The translations under genes and the position numbers were made by a program. Of a stretch of DNA of 64,000 nt, positions 11,336 to 20,579 are shown piece by piece; within the stretch, counting starts at the first letter, position 1; every line of letters starts with the position of its first letter. Source of the DNA: Bolinopsis microptera (lineage: Eukaryota; Ctenophora; Tentaculata; Lobata; Bolinopsidae); NCBI RefSeq assembly GCF_026151205.1, contig NC_087072.1, positions 9,235,669 to 9,299,668 of the forward strand, written 5' to 3'. A model generated the notes under the pieces. It worked only from the letters and a program-made list of their open reading frames with translations. It searched no databases and had not been told where the DNA came from.

Positions 11336-11441
11336 TGACGTCACGAGATATCCTAGTCAGCATTCGACACGTTACGAATGTGATCACGTGACCAAGGATT
11401 TACGAATCAAGGTCACGTGATAGGATTGGTGGTCACGTGAC
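11336..11441. promoter_or_regulatory. Cluster of CRE and CACGTG E-box motifs
   Basis: TGACGTCA at 11336-11343 is a perfect CRE palindrome. It is followed by CACGTG at 11385, 11414 and 11434; the last lies in the ten-base palindrome GTCACGTGAC (11432-11441). Four bZIP/bHLH-type sites in about 105 bp suggest a regulatory element, but no gene start is recognised nearby. Confidence 0.4.
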
Positions 11442-12125
11442 TTCAGTTATCCCTTATATGGCACAAGTAGCTGCAACTGATCAGCTCTTAATTGGGCTGC
11501 AATCATTGACAGGCCTATAATTACTCATTTTTCAATGACCGATATCTCGATTTTTAATAGGATTAGAGCGTAAAACGAATGCTTCCCGGAATCAGCACAA
11601 TGAAGAGAACAAGATCCTGTTGGATTCTCAATTATTCATCACCCACCGGTAGTCCCTACTCCTTATGCACCTTTTTCAAACCACATTTATTTAGCAAGAG
11701 CTGCTGGCAGGCTATAATATACATTTAAAATTATAATATTTTGATCGTTCTTAGAACTGTGTTTGAAAATGATCTCTAATGCCAAATTGCTCAGCTAGGC
11801 CTTTTGCACGGTGAAATGTTCTCCATTAATACTCATCTAGAATTTGGACAGGATGCTGCTCTCGGCGGTCCTGTCATAAACTTTAAACTTTAAACTTTTT
11901 ACAGGCATGTGCATGGTTGACACTGAATGTTTCGCTGTTTTGACATTCAGGTGCACAGCGCGCTACATTTTAAAAACTCTATAATTTTGGCCCCCCGACG
12001 AAGAAATTTATTCCTACACCCCTGGGCCTATACTTGATAATAGCCTTTAATTCCTTCAATTTCGAAAATTCGGTGATATGAAATGTCAAGATTTATCAAA
12101 TTATTTAAGGGAGTTGAATTAACGA
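11442..12125. other. Gene-free stretch with one transposon-end fragment
   Basis: TTCCTACACCCCTG near 12010 is the inverted form of a motif near 6016 and is probably a decayed transposon end. Nothing else is recognised. Confidence 0.35.
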
Positions 12126-12299
12126 TTTGTTTGTTTGTTTAAAGAACCCGTCCCCAATCTCGTATCGGAAAATGACTAAACTCAGGTCTGAGTGTGAATA
12201 CGGGTGGTACCTGCAAGAGTGTTCATTAAGCATTTGGAATTCTCTAAAACTGCAGTTACAATTGTGCTAGAGTATTTTTAGTATATACGATTGGTATCA
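12126..12299 (-). mobile_element. SINE, left part of a copy split by the LINE
   Basis: Matches the tail-proximal part of the SINE at 3151-3414 almost base for base, including the (AAAC)n tail on the minus strand. It stops at ATCA (12296-12299), where the uninterrupted SINE continues into GATATATATCCC. That continuation is found 6.5 kb away at 18858. Confidence 0.8.
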
Positions 12300-12379
12300 A
12301 TCATTTTTACTTTCATTCAATCATTTTTACTTTTCATTCAATCATTTTTACTTTCATTCAATCATTTTTACTTTACATT
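12300..12379 (+). repeat. Tandem 20-21-bp repeats in the LINE 5' leader
   Basis: ATCATTTTTACTTTCATTCA is repeated three times and followed by a partial fourth unit. Tandem repeats at the 5' end of LINEs often carry promoter activity; here that role is inferred. Confidence 0.7.
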
Positions 12380-12454
12380 ACGCATCAACATTTTTGCTCT
12401 CTAATCTTTTCACAAGTGCACTGACTTGCTGATAAGAAACTGCTTGATTTTATC

Positions 12455-14248
12455 ATGTCCGGCCATCTTAACAAGTCGACCTCTGCTGCTAACAAGACTC
12501 CTGCTGCTAAGAAGACTCCTGCTAGGAAGAACAGTATCACTAAACCTGCTGCCTCCGGGTCACCCTCCGACACGGAGGCACCCTCCCTCGGTATGTTGGG
12601 CTTTGGTGTGCCATCAATTTACACGTTTTGCGCTAAGACGTGTTTAAACGTTTTACCTACCCTCTCCAAAGAAGATATAGATTTTGAATACAACAGGCTC
12701 CGTTTAATTGACTCCGCATTTACTGGCAAAGCCACTAAGCCTGACACCAAACAAGCCGCCATCAAACAATATCTAACACGTCAAATAGTCGTTGATATAG
12801 ATCAATCCATGAATAGTCTAACTGCGGCAGCTAACTTACTTTCATGTACTGTTAATGGGGAGTGCGAGAAGGCGGTGAAACATCTAACAGAACGTGCTCT
12901 GACGGCGATCGAAGAAGTCTCTGATGAAACGAAGAAACAGACCACCCTCATCACACAGCAGACTGCAACTCTCATCTCTGAAGCCCCCTCGCAGAACCTC
13001 GACACTTCCAGAGAAGTTACAAGTATGCCTCATTCGCCGGTAAGACTTTTAGAGTGCGATCTTTCCGAGTTAACTTTTGATAAAGTTTCAAGTGAGCTAA
13101 ACTTTGACATGCACCACCCTGGAGGCCGTATCACAACTTATTATGGCTCCGTCCCCTACACGTACGGCAGAACCTCACATCCTGTCTCTGTTGGGCCACT
13201 TCCACCCACTCTGGAACATGCGTACGAGCAACTGCAAAAACTGGACGCTGACATAACCCCAGAGAACTACACTTGCCTTTGCACTTTATACAAGGACGGA
13301 TCGGTCGGCATACCGATGCATAATGACAGCGAACCTAGCATAATGGAGGATAGTCAAATTTATACAGTGTCGATTGGAGCACCTAGAAACCTTAGGATAT
13401 CAAGTACAGTAGGCCCCTTTGTCGAGCATAACATTCCACTTGAGCACGGTTCACTTTACGTCATGTCACGAGCAGATCAGGACAACTGGCGCCACGGCAT
13501 TGACCGCGATATCTCGGTAAGGTTTCCACGCATTTCACTGACTTTCCGCAAACTGAAACAACAAGAGTCATGCACTGTGCCTGCACCTCCAGCTCTCCAT
13601 CGGATACCACCTGTTGCCCCTCCAGCTCAGAACTCCTCCTCTCAGTCTCGTCACTCCAGGGTCCTATTCATACATGACTCTATTCATCGTGAAACACCTG
13701 AATGGTTGTTCGATCAGATACCCGGCCACCGCTGTCAGAAGCGTTTGAACTACCAGCTCATAGACTCTTTGGATCATGACCTCAAACATGCCAAAACTGT
13801 GATCATCTCATGTGGCATAAACGATCTTTCACGGTATGGAAAATCTGCCAAGAGTCTGGCTGATAACTTTTGTCCCCGCCTTGTCGAAAGCTGTAAGAGC
13901 AACAAAAGCACACAGTTTGTTTTTTGTGCTTTGTCTTTAACGAGAATTGGTTGGTTGAACAGAGAAATTGATGATTTTAATCTATGTATGGTGAATCTCG
14001 CCAGGGTGATACCCAATCTGACATTTTACGATGCCCATGCCGTTATCAAGCGGGTTCATTCATACTACGTATGGGACCGCAATGATAAGCATGGCATCCA
14101 TTTACATCACGATGTCAGAAGGGCTGTTGCATATGAACTTGTCAACTGCGTTGGCAAGTTATGTGGATCAGAACTGCCACGCCACAGGAACTGTGCGTGG
14201 CTCTACCACCATGAGCCTAACAGTCCTTTCAGATATCACCGTGGTTGA
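12455..14248 (+). CDS. LINE ORF1 protein: AlkB-like dioxygenase plus SGNH-esterase-like domain
   Basis: 597 residues. Residues 1-40 are basic and Lys/Ala/Pro/Ser-rich, likely nucleic-acid binding. Residues about 215-368 form an AlkB-type Fe(II)/2-oxoglutarate dioxygenase: iron ligands H289-x-D291 (IPMHNDSEP) and H347 (NWRHGI), and the 2-oxoglutarate/substrate arginines R359 and R365 in RISLTFR, with the family's six-residue spacing. GPLPPTLEHAYEQL and LYKDG also fit the family. Residues about 400-570 look like an SGNH hydrolase: FIHDSI with S409, CGIND (N456, D457) and HGIHL with H549. Esterase domains are known in CR1-type ORF1 proteins; AlkB domains are known in plant RNA viruses, where they repair alkylated RNA. 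The AlkB chemistry predicts oxidative demethylation of nucleic acid; the substrate here is unknown. The Gly of GDS and the usual Asp three residues before the catalytic His are both His. Confidence 0.85.
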   Translation: MSGHLNKSTSAANKTPAAKKTPARKNSITKPAASGSPSDTEAPSLGMLGFGVPSIYTFCAKTCLNVLPTLSKEDIDFEYNRLRLIDSAFTGKATKPDTKQAAIKQYLTRQIVVDIDQSMNSLTAAANLLSCTVNGECEKAVKHLTERALTAIEEVSDETKKQTTLITQQTATLISEAPSQNLDTSREVTSMPHSPVRLLECDLSELTFDKVSSELNFDMHHPGGRITTYYGSVPYTYGRTSHPVSVGPLPPTLEHAYEQLQKLDADITPENYTCLCTLYKDGSVGIPMHNDSEPSIMEDSQIYTVSIGAPRNLRISSTVGPFVEHNIPLEHGSLYVMSRADQDNWRHGIDRDISVRFPRISLTFRKLKQQESCTVPAPPALHRIPPVAPPAQNSSSQSRHSRVLFIHDSIHRETPEWLFDQIPGHRCQKRLNYQLIDSLDHDLKHAKTVIISCGINDLSRYGKSAKSLADNFCPRLVESCKSNKSTQFVFCALSLTRIGWLNREIDDFNLCMVNLARVIPNLTFYDAHAVIKRVHSYYVWDRNDKHGIHLHHDVRRAVAYELVNCVGKLCGSELPRHRNCAWLYHHEPNSPFRYHRG

Positions 14249-14988
14249 GCACTAATCCATAAATGAATTAATTATATAAAAATCAACCTTTTCTGTCAAG
14301 CCCTTAAATTAAGCATATCATCAAGTATTTTCATATCTTTTTCAGTACATCCTCACTCCTCATCCAAATTCATCATTTGATTGCTACCACGATCGATTTT
14401 TGAAGAAATGATCTGATTGGTCGAAAATGCTTATCTTCTTAAGCTTATCAGATGAACTGATGAACATTCTTTCACTATCAAGCATTTTTGTCTCTTATCA
14501 TCCCACCATACATTTCCTAAAACATTTTCACATTACCAAACAAAACTGTGCACATTTTATTTAATAATTATAGAAGCTTCTCTGGTAAATCAGCATCAAG
14601 CACGTTTCCTCAGTCAAAGTTCAGTGCAACAGTATTTTCGAAAACTTCACAAACAACTAAATAGCAAAAATCACCACACAAAACTACACAACGAAACAAT
14701 TTCACACATACAAATCACAACGACTTAATATACACTTTAGGTAAAGTCATATTATCATACTGATAAGCCCGAAAATCGAGATAAGGGCACTATATTGTAA
14801 CATTTGATTTAGCGAATATTTTTAACAAATAAGTAGATAAGACTCAGATCACGATTCTGTAGCATACAGGACCTCCGGTTCTCGTGAAAGAATCTGATTT
14901 GCACTAGTATAGATATATTTTACGTTATTTATAAATTTATACATTTTTTATTCTCTAATTCCTCCACAAGCATAAGAGTTAACTTAAA
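14249..14988 (+). other. LINE inter-ORF region
   Basis: 740 bp of AT-rich sequence without a long frame separates the two ORFs. In most two-ORF LINEs the frames nearly touch or overlap, so ORF2 must be translated by another route: a separate promoter, splicing, or internal initiation. A/C-rich unstructured stretches (14620-14730) come before the ORF2 start. Confidence 0.6.
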
Positions 14989-17900
14989 ATGGCAGCGAAT
15001 GGAAATGTTACTGATACTTCTGGTCATAAAATCAAAATAAAATGTGGTAGCTGTAGCGGCTGGTGTTATTCTTCCAAAAACATCCGCAGCTGTTCATGGT
15101 GCCAAAACAACGTCCACGTCAAATGTTTTAAGGAAAATTTAGGTTGTACAAGCTGTTGTGAAAGTCTTATTCCTGGATTTTACGCGACTTACTATGAAAT
15201 TTACGATGACTACAATAAGCTTAATTGCGCTATTTATAATCCATACGCTCAAAATAGTCGATGTAATCTTATTGGAGACGCCATGACCAATGAAGAGCAC
15301 CAGGATTCAACATGGAGTGACATTTCGGCTTTCCTAACTCACTGTCAGTATAAACAGCAACGTAACGTAAAAAGGTCGACATCCTCTCAACTTAAAACAT
15401 TTTCCATGAATATCAGATCCCTTTTCAAAAATATTGATCAACTACGAGAAGATATAGAAATATATGATAAGTATGATGTATTGTGTTTTAACGAAACTAA
15501 CTGCACACTAGAAAAATTGCCTAACGGAATAAACGACATCACATTAAATGGATTCCATGAACCGTATATCCAAGATCCCATCCGCACATCGGGTAAAGGT
15601 GGGGGGCTTGCCATATACATACACAAACGTGTAGCTGACTCTGATAAAATTGATATTTTCAATCCCAACCCTGAACCCTCAAATACTAGCGGCGAATTTC
15701 AATTTATCAAGATCCACCAGTGTAAAGGATATAATAGAACAAAGATAATTGGAAATGTTTATCGCTCTCCCGCTAGAAAACCTGAAGCATTTCTTGAAAT
15801 TTTTAAAAGTACGCTTCACAACCTGGGAAGACACTCTCGCAAACATATGACGTTACATGGAGATTTTAATCTAAATTTACTGAAGCACAGTAGCAACCAG
15901 GCATGTCAAAGCATTATAGATATTGCATCCTCTTACGGTTTCATCCAAATTGTATCACGTCCAACTCGCATAACAGACCACAGTGCCACGCTTATTGATC
16001 ATATCTACACGAACAATCTTGAAGATACAATAAGCTGCAACGTATTAACGACAGATCTGTCGGATCACTTAGCGATAGTTACAACAATTAATCTTGATAA
16101 TACATCCACCAGCAGTTACCGCTCCGCATCTTATAATCAAAATCCAACACAAACCAACGTACGTAGTTTTAATGAGGCCAACAACCATAAATTTAGAGAT
16201 TTAATAATGGAAGAAAATTGGTCTGTAATACTAACAAATACCCCTGATGCTAACCAGCAGTTTGATTGTTTAAATTCGGCTTACAACAGGATTTATAACG
16301 CTGCCTACCCGACAAAAAGACAGTCCGAGCGCAGACAAAATGAACGTGTTAATCCCAAACCATGGATACTGCCCTGGCTTGAAGAAGCTATAGAACGTAA
16401 AAATCAGGCATATCATGATTTTGTTAAGGAACCAGTTGATAGGAACCAGCTAAAATATGACCGTTTGAAAAAGTTTTGCACCAAACACGTTGACAAAGCC
16501 AAAAACATACACTACAAAAAATTCTTTGAACAACACAAAGATAATTCTAAGAAGCAGTGGCAGATGATTAACGGACTTCTGAATAGGAAACCAGCCAAAC
16601 CTACATCGATAAAACTGTCGGACGAAAACGGACAAGTCAGCACTCCGGCAGCAGTAGCAGAAAAATTTAATGATCACTTCTCAAACATCGCTCCAAAAAT
16701 TAAATCTGAAATTAGTAGTAGGACCACTTTCGATCCTGGTGGGGCCCAGGGGACACTACGTAACCCTTCTCCAAATAGTATCTACATAAAACCAGTCACA
16801 ACTACCGAAGTTCAAGACGTTATTAACCTATTTAAGAATAAAGCTACTCTTGACACCAAAATCCAACCACTCAAAATTGCCAACAGCTGTCATAATTTTA
16901 CCACTGTATTGGCCCACGTTGTTAACAGCTCGTTCGAACAAGGGGTCTTTCCCCAAGCCTTGAAAACGGCAAAAGTAGTTCCTGTACATAAATGTGGATC
17001 TAAAACTGACATCAAAAATTACAGACCGATATCTCTACTTGCCACTTTCTCAAAAGTCTACGAAAAGCTTATGCACAATCGAGTCATAAATTTCTTGGAT
17101 ACCTACAATATACTTTGTGAAAATCAATACGGCTTCCGCCCAGGTAGGTCTTGTGAACATGCACTTCTTAATGCTAAAGACAGAATCCTCAATTCAATGT
17201 CTAAAAAGCAAGTTACTTTGCTCCTCTTGATTGACTTTAGCAAAGCCTTTGACCTTGTGGATCACTCCATACTCCTGAATAAGCTCGAGCACTATGGCAT
17301 AAGAGGTCTAGCTTTAAACTGGTTTAAATCATATCTTATGAACAGAAACCAGTTTGTATCAATTGGATCCTCTGAATCCTCAGCCAATCCAATTATTTAC
17401 GGTGTACCCCAAGGTTCAATTTTGGGACCTCTCCTTTTTATAATCTACATAAACGATCTTCCTCAAATATCAGAAATAGCTAATTTCATCATGTACGCAG
17501 ATGATGCAAACATTTTCCTAACAGGAGAAAATATAAACGAGGTTTATGATAAGCTCAAAATTCTTAGCGATGTCTTAGTTAAATGGGTAGATAACAACGG
17601 ATTAGCTCTAAATCTTAAAAAAACGAATTATATGATCTTTTCTCGACAAAGAAACCTCATTTATCGCGATGTAGTAATTTCTGGTGTCACAATCGAAAGA
17701 AAAACAGAAGCCCGTTTCTTAGGTGTTATAATAGATAACAAACTGAACTGGTCGCAACATATTTCTGCCATGAAAATGAAAATGGCCAGATACATTGGAG
17801 TCATGTACAAACTTAAAAAATATTTGCCTCTGGAAGCACGTTTACAAATATATCACAGCTTTGTGCAGTCTCACCTTAATTACTGCTCCCTCGTCTGGGG

Positions 17901-18474
17901 TTTTGCTGCCAAATCCCATATAGAAACACTATTTGTTAAACAGAAAATGGGTCTTAGAGCAATACTACCAGGTTTTGTTAATTACTGGTACAAAGATGGT
18001 ACACCACCAGCAAGTACCAAGTCTGGTTTCTATGTACACAAAATATTGACAGTTCAAAGTATCATCGTGAAGAACGCATTAGTTTTTATACATAAGCTAA
18101 AAAACTTCCCAAGTCTAGTGCCTCCCTCTATAAAGAAAACAATACCTAACAGTGCACCAATATTTAACGTCGCCGATCCGGATTCGAGTCTTACAACTTT
18201 ATGGTCAGATGAATACGGTAAACACCCTTACAATAATTCAGTATTCTACAAAGGTCCACTATTAGCAATAAACAGATATAGTGTCGCAGCAACTTCCTTG
18301 CCAAGTCTATTCAACCTTAACATCTACAAAAGGTGCATAAAAAACATGCTCATTGATCAACAAAACGAGGGCATTGCAGACGAATGGCCTAACTTTATGT
18401 TATACAATATAACGGGACTAAGGAAATCAGAGCGCAACATCAACCGTAATGCTAATAATAACTCTGTCCCATAA
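14989..18474 (+). CDS. LINE ORF2 protein: zinc finger, APE endonuclease and reverse transcriptase
   Basis: 1,161 residues and intact. The N-terminus has a Cys/His zinc-finger array: C19-x2-C22, C35-x2-C38, H43-x2-C46 and C53-x2-C56, resembling a PHD or treble-clef fold. The endonuclease domain follows at about residues 125-365, with FNETN, GNVYRSP, LHGDFNLNL and the terminal LSDH, all expected of APE-type target-nicking enzymes. The reverse transcriptase occupies about residues 560-900: NYRPISLLATFSK, QYGFRPGRS, LIDFSKAFD, GVPQGSILGPLLF and the catalytic YADD, then FLGVIIDNKLNW. It would nick genomic DNA and copy the element RNA by target-primed reverse transcription. It has no C-terminal RNase H or restriction-like nuclease. 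The best fit is the CR1/Jockey-type group. Confidence 0.93.
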   Translation: MAANGNVTDTSGHKIKIKCGSCSGWCYSSKNIRSCSWCQNNVHVKCFKENLGCTSCCESLIPGFYATYYEIYDDYNKLNCAIYNPYAQNSRCNLIGDAMTNEEHQDSTWSDISAFLTHCQYKQQRNVKRSTSSQLKTFSMNIRSLFKNIDQLREDIEIYDKYDVLCFNETNCTLEKLPNGINDITLNGFHEPYIQDPIRTSGKGGGLAIYIHKRVADSDKIDIFNPNPEPSNTSGEFQFIKIHQCKGYNRTKIIGNVYRSPARKPEAFLEIFKSTLHNLGRHSRKHMTLHGDFNLNLLKHSSNQACQSIIDIASSYGFIQIVSRPTRITDHSATLIDHIYTNNLEDTISCNVLTTDLSDHLAIVTTINLDNTSTSSYRSASYNQNPTQTNVRSFNEANNHKFRDLIMEENWSVILTNTPDANQQFDCLNSAYNRIYNAAYPTKRQSERRQNERVNPKPWILPWLEEAIERKNQAYHDFVKEPVDRNQLKYDRLKKFCTKHVDKAKNIHYKKFFEQHKDNSKKQWQMINGLLNRKPAKPTSIKLSDENGQVSTPAAVAEKFNDHFSNIAPKIKSEISSRTTFDPGGAQGTLRNPSPNSIYIKPVTTTEVQDVINLFKNKATLDTKIQPLKIANSCHNFTTVLAHVVNSSFEQGVFPQALKTAKVVPVHKCGSKTDIKNYRPISLLATFSKVYEKLMHNRVINFLDTYNILCENQYGFRPGRSCEHALLNAKDRILNSMSKKQVTLLLLIDFSKAFDLVDHSILLNKLEHYGIRGLALNWFKSYLMNRNQFVSIGSSESSANPIIYGVPQGSILGPLLFIIYINDLPQISEIANFIMYADDANIFLTGENINEVYDKLKILSDVLVKWVDNNGLALNLKKTNYMIFSRQRNLIYRDVVISGVTIERKTEARFLGVIIDNKLNWSQHISAMKMKMARYIGVMYKLKKYLPLEARLQIYHSFVQSHLNYCSLVWGFAAKSHIETLFVKQKMGLRAILPGFVNYWYKDGTPPASTKSGFYVHKILTVQSIIVKNALVFIHKLKNFPSLVPPSIKKTIPNSAPIFNVADPDSSLTTLWSDEYGKHPYNNSVFYKGPLLAINRYSVAATSLPSLFNLNIYKRCIKNMLIDQQNEGIADEWPNFMLYNITGLRKSERNINRNANNNSVP

Positions 18475-18853
18475 GCACGCCATCACAGAATCAATTTCAC
18501 TGCATACCATCTCAGTTACACTGCCATCAATTCGCCAGCAAAAACGGCATGACGCTATGCGACTGATAACAGTCGTTAAATTTTAAAAATTTTGGAATTG
18601 CTAGCTAGCAGTAGCTATGCGCCTGTTTCCACTCTAACAACTCTAAAAGCATATTAATATGATAATTTCAACTAAAGGCAACTTTATATGTGCTCAGCTA
18701 TGTTTTGTTTCGACAAGCTCTATTATATACATTTTAATCGTTTTAATGAGATCTAATCTTGTATGAGTTTTGAGTTTGAATTGAAAACACTTATTATATA
18801 TATTATTTTTTGAGTAAACATTGGCTGGTACTTCGGGCCGGTCCCCAACAAAA

Positions 18854-18950
18854 ATCAGATATATATCCCTACATGCTTCCAAAATTTGTAAAGCCGTAGT
18901 ACATACATATCACATTACACCGGAGCCTACACAGTGCAATCTCCTCCAGT
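18854..18950 (-). mobile_element. SINE, right part of the copy split by the LINE
   Basis: Continues exactly where the left part (12126-12299) breaks off after the duplicated ATCA, matching 3323-3414 of the intact copy with few changes. Confidence 0.8.
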
Positions 18951-19484
18951 CGCGTATTCATAGTTCTGCTTATTTGGTTCACAGGTTTTTCCTAGACTTT
19001 GTGATCGGACTTAACTCTCTGTACCAGTATTTCGTTATCTTAGGAGTTATTCCGCTTTTATTTTATTCCCATTCTCGACTCCTCGCTAGCAGTCCGGTTA
19101 ATTTAGTACCTCTAAGTACCTTATCATTTAATCATTATATTAGGACTTATTAAAGAACATCTCACCCTCTAAGAAAACTCACCGCTTCGTTCATTTTTAT
19201 AGCTTTATTCTTTTTATCTACAAGTCGCGTAATTAACGATTTAAGATGTAACTCATTGGATAATTTCCTATGCGACTGTTCTGTATGTCAGATAGATCAT
19301 AGATTAGGCTGATTTAATGTGAAATTAGAAACTCTGTGGCTTTCGTCGCATGAGAAGAAGTGCAAATTACACTCCTTCGTGGTTGACCTATCAGCACTTA
19401 TTTACTTTCAAGTGTTAGTTTGAAACATTGTGTGCATATTCTACTTCATTGTTTGTGTGATTATTTTAATTTTTAATTGCAGTA
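18951..19484 (+). other. 5' flank of the first intact sulfotransferase gene
   Basis: No coding region. The last 45 bases resemble the flank of the other copies and end in a splice acceptor, TTTAATTGCAG, two bases before the start codon. The promoter or 5' exon was not located. Confidence 0.5.
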
Positions 19485-20579
19485 ATGGTAGAGGATGGTC
19501 AATCTGTTATAGTTAAAAAACGGTACATATTCCTTGCGATTTTTGCTCTTGCAGCGGTATTCGTTCTCCTGCTTCCTGACCGAGCTAAAACCGTCTCCAA
19601 TCTTCATGTAAAAACTGTTATTTCAAAGATTTCCTCTGATTCTTCGCTCGTAGAAACGACTGCATCTTCTTCAGAAAATATCAATCACACTTCTTTAGAA
19701 GACGAAACATTTTCGGTTTTGGAACCACCCTCTCAAAAATGGGCTCAAGACCAGTTTGAAAAATCACTGGTCTTAATGCACCAAAAATACAGTCAACCAA
19801 GTATGTGGGAAAACTGTGGTATGCAAACATATTATTTCGAGAACATAAAAACAATTTTCACGGGAATTCCAAAGACAGGATGTTCCAACTGGATTGAGGC
19901 TCTGCTCCGAGCTAACGGAGATCTAAAGAACCAACTAAATCCAACTGAGGTGAAAAAGGTACACGGTGGAATTAGCAACAAGCACAGAATACCGAACATA
20001 TTGAACCGCTTTAACGCCTCAGTATTCCAACAAGATTTCAGTTTTACCGTGGTCAGGAACCCCTGGACCAGAATGGTTTCTGGTTACAGAGATAAATTAT
20101 CAGACGAGAAAACTCAGGGAGGTTCGTTTCGGTCTATAGGGAAAAATATTGTGAAAGAGATGAGAGGCATTACTAACGAGGAAGCACGTGATAAGTTATA
20201 CCCAACGTTTACAGAGTTTGCTTCATGGCTCGTCAACCACAATGGATCGGAGAACCGACATTTTTACCAACAATTCAGAACTTTGTGTATACCTGCAGCT
20301 AGATACGATTATATTATCCCTCTTGAGTATGCTGGACCCTTAAGTCAGGATGTCTGGGGTAGAATCAATGCAAGCACCTCATTGCTAGGATCATATGATG
20401 AATCATCGGACCCTCGCCTTCAAAAATCAACCCTTTATGCTAAGGAGTGGTTTTCAAAGATTGACGAGAACACAATTGAGAAATTGTATAATATTTTTAG
20501 AATAGACTTTGCTCTTATGGACTATAGTAACTTTACACATCCAGATTTCCCGTTACCTTTGCATGATTTAAAACAATGA
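19485..20579 (+). CDS. Carbohydrate sulfotransferase, HNK-1ST/CHST8-14 family, copy 1
   Basis: 364 residues in one coding exon. The predicted enzyme transfers sulfate from PAPS to a sugar hydroxyl on a glycoprotein or proteoglycan in the Golgi lumen. Residues about 14-31 form a hydrophobic signal anchor (type II membrane protein), then a Ser/Thr-rich stem. The 5'-phosphosulfate site is IPKTGCSNW (residues 128-136) and the 3'-phosphate site is RNPWTRMVSGYRDKL (from R191). The C-terminus has YDYIIPLEYAG and ends in NFTHPDFPLPLH. NxS/T glycosylation sites occur (NHTS, NAS, NFT). The sugar acceptor cannot be read from sequence. An acceptor two bases before ATG implies a 5' UTR intron or spliced leader. 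Confidence 0.93.
   Translation: MVEDGQSVIVKKRYIFLAIFALAAVFVLLLPDRAKTVSNLHVKTVISKISSDSSLVETTASSSENINHTSLEDETFSVLEPPSQKWAQDQFEKSLVLMHQKYSQPSMWENCGMQTYYFENIKTIFTGIPKTGCSNWIEALLRANGDLKNQLNPTEVKKVHGGISNKHRIPNILNRFNASVFQQDFSFTVVRNPWTRMVSGYRDKLSDEKTQGGSFRSIGKNIVKEMRGITNEEARDKLYPTFTEFASWLVNHNGSENRHFYQQFRTLCIPAARYDYIIPLEYAGPLSQDVWGRINASTSLLGSYDESSDPRLQKSTLYAKEWFSKIDENTIEKLYNIFRIDFALMDYSNFTHPDFPLPLHDLKQ

Larger units (their letters stand above)
12300..18853 (+). mobile_element. Full-length non-LTR retrotransposon (CR1/Jockey-like LINE) with AlkB-containing ORF1
   Basis: A 6,554-bp element whose limits are fixed by the SINE it interrupts: ATCA occurs once in the intact SINE and on both sides here (12296-12299 and 18854-18857), a 4-bp target duplication. 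It starts with a 5' leader of 20-21-bp tandem repeats, then ORF1 (12455-14248), an unusually long 740-bp inter-ORF region and ORF2 (14989-18474). The 3' UTR ends GTCCCCAACAAAA without a long poly(A). Both ORFs are intact, so the insertion is probably young and the element may be active. APE endonuclease plus reverse transcriptase place it in the APE-type LINEs; the exact clade needs phylogeny. Confidence 0.85.

Noticed and set aside
6014-12026. A single 6-kb transposon between inverted CAGGGGTGTAGGAA motifs
   Set aside because: Only about 14 bases match and the interior is a patchwork of other elements; two separate fragments are more likely.
12126-18950. SINE-like sequences at both ends read as long terminal repeats of the LINE
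   Set aside because: The two ends are different parts of one SINE, not copies of each other, and the uninterrupted SINE exists at 3151-3414.
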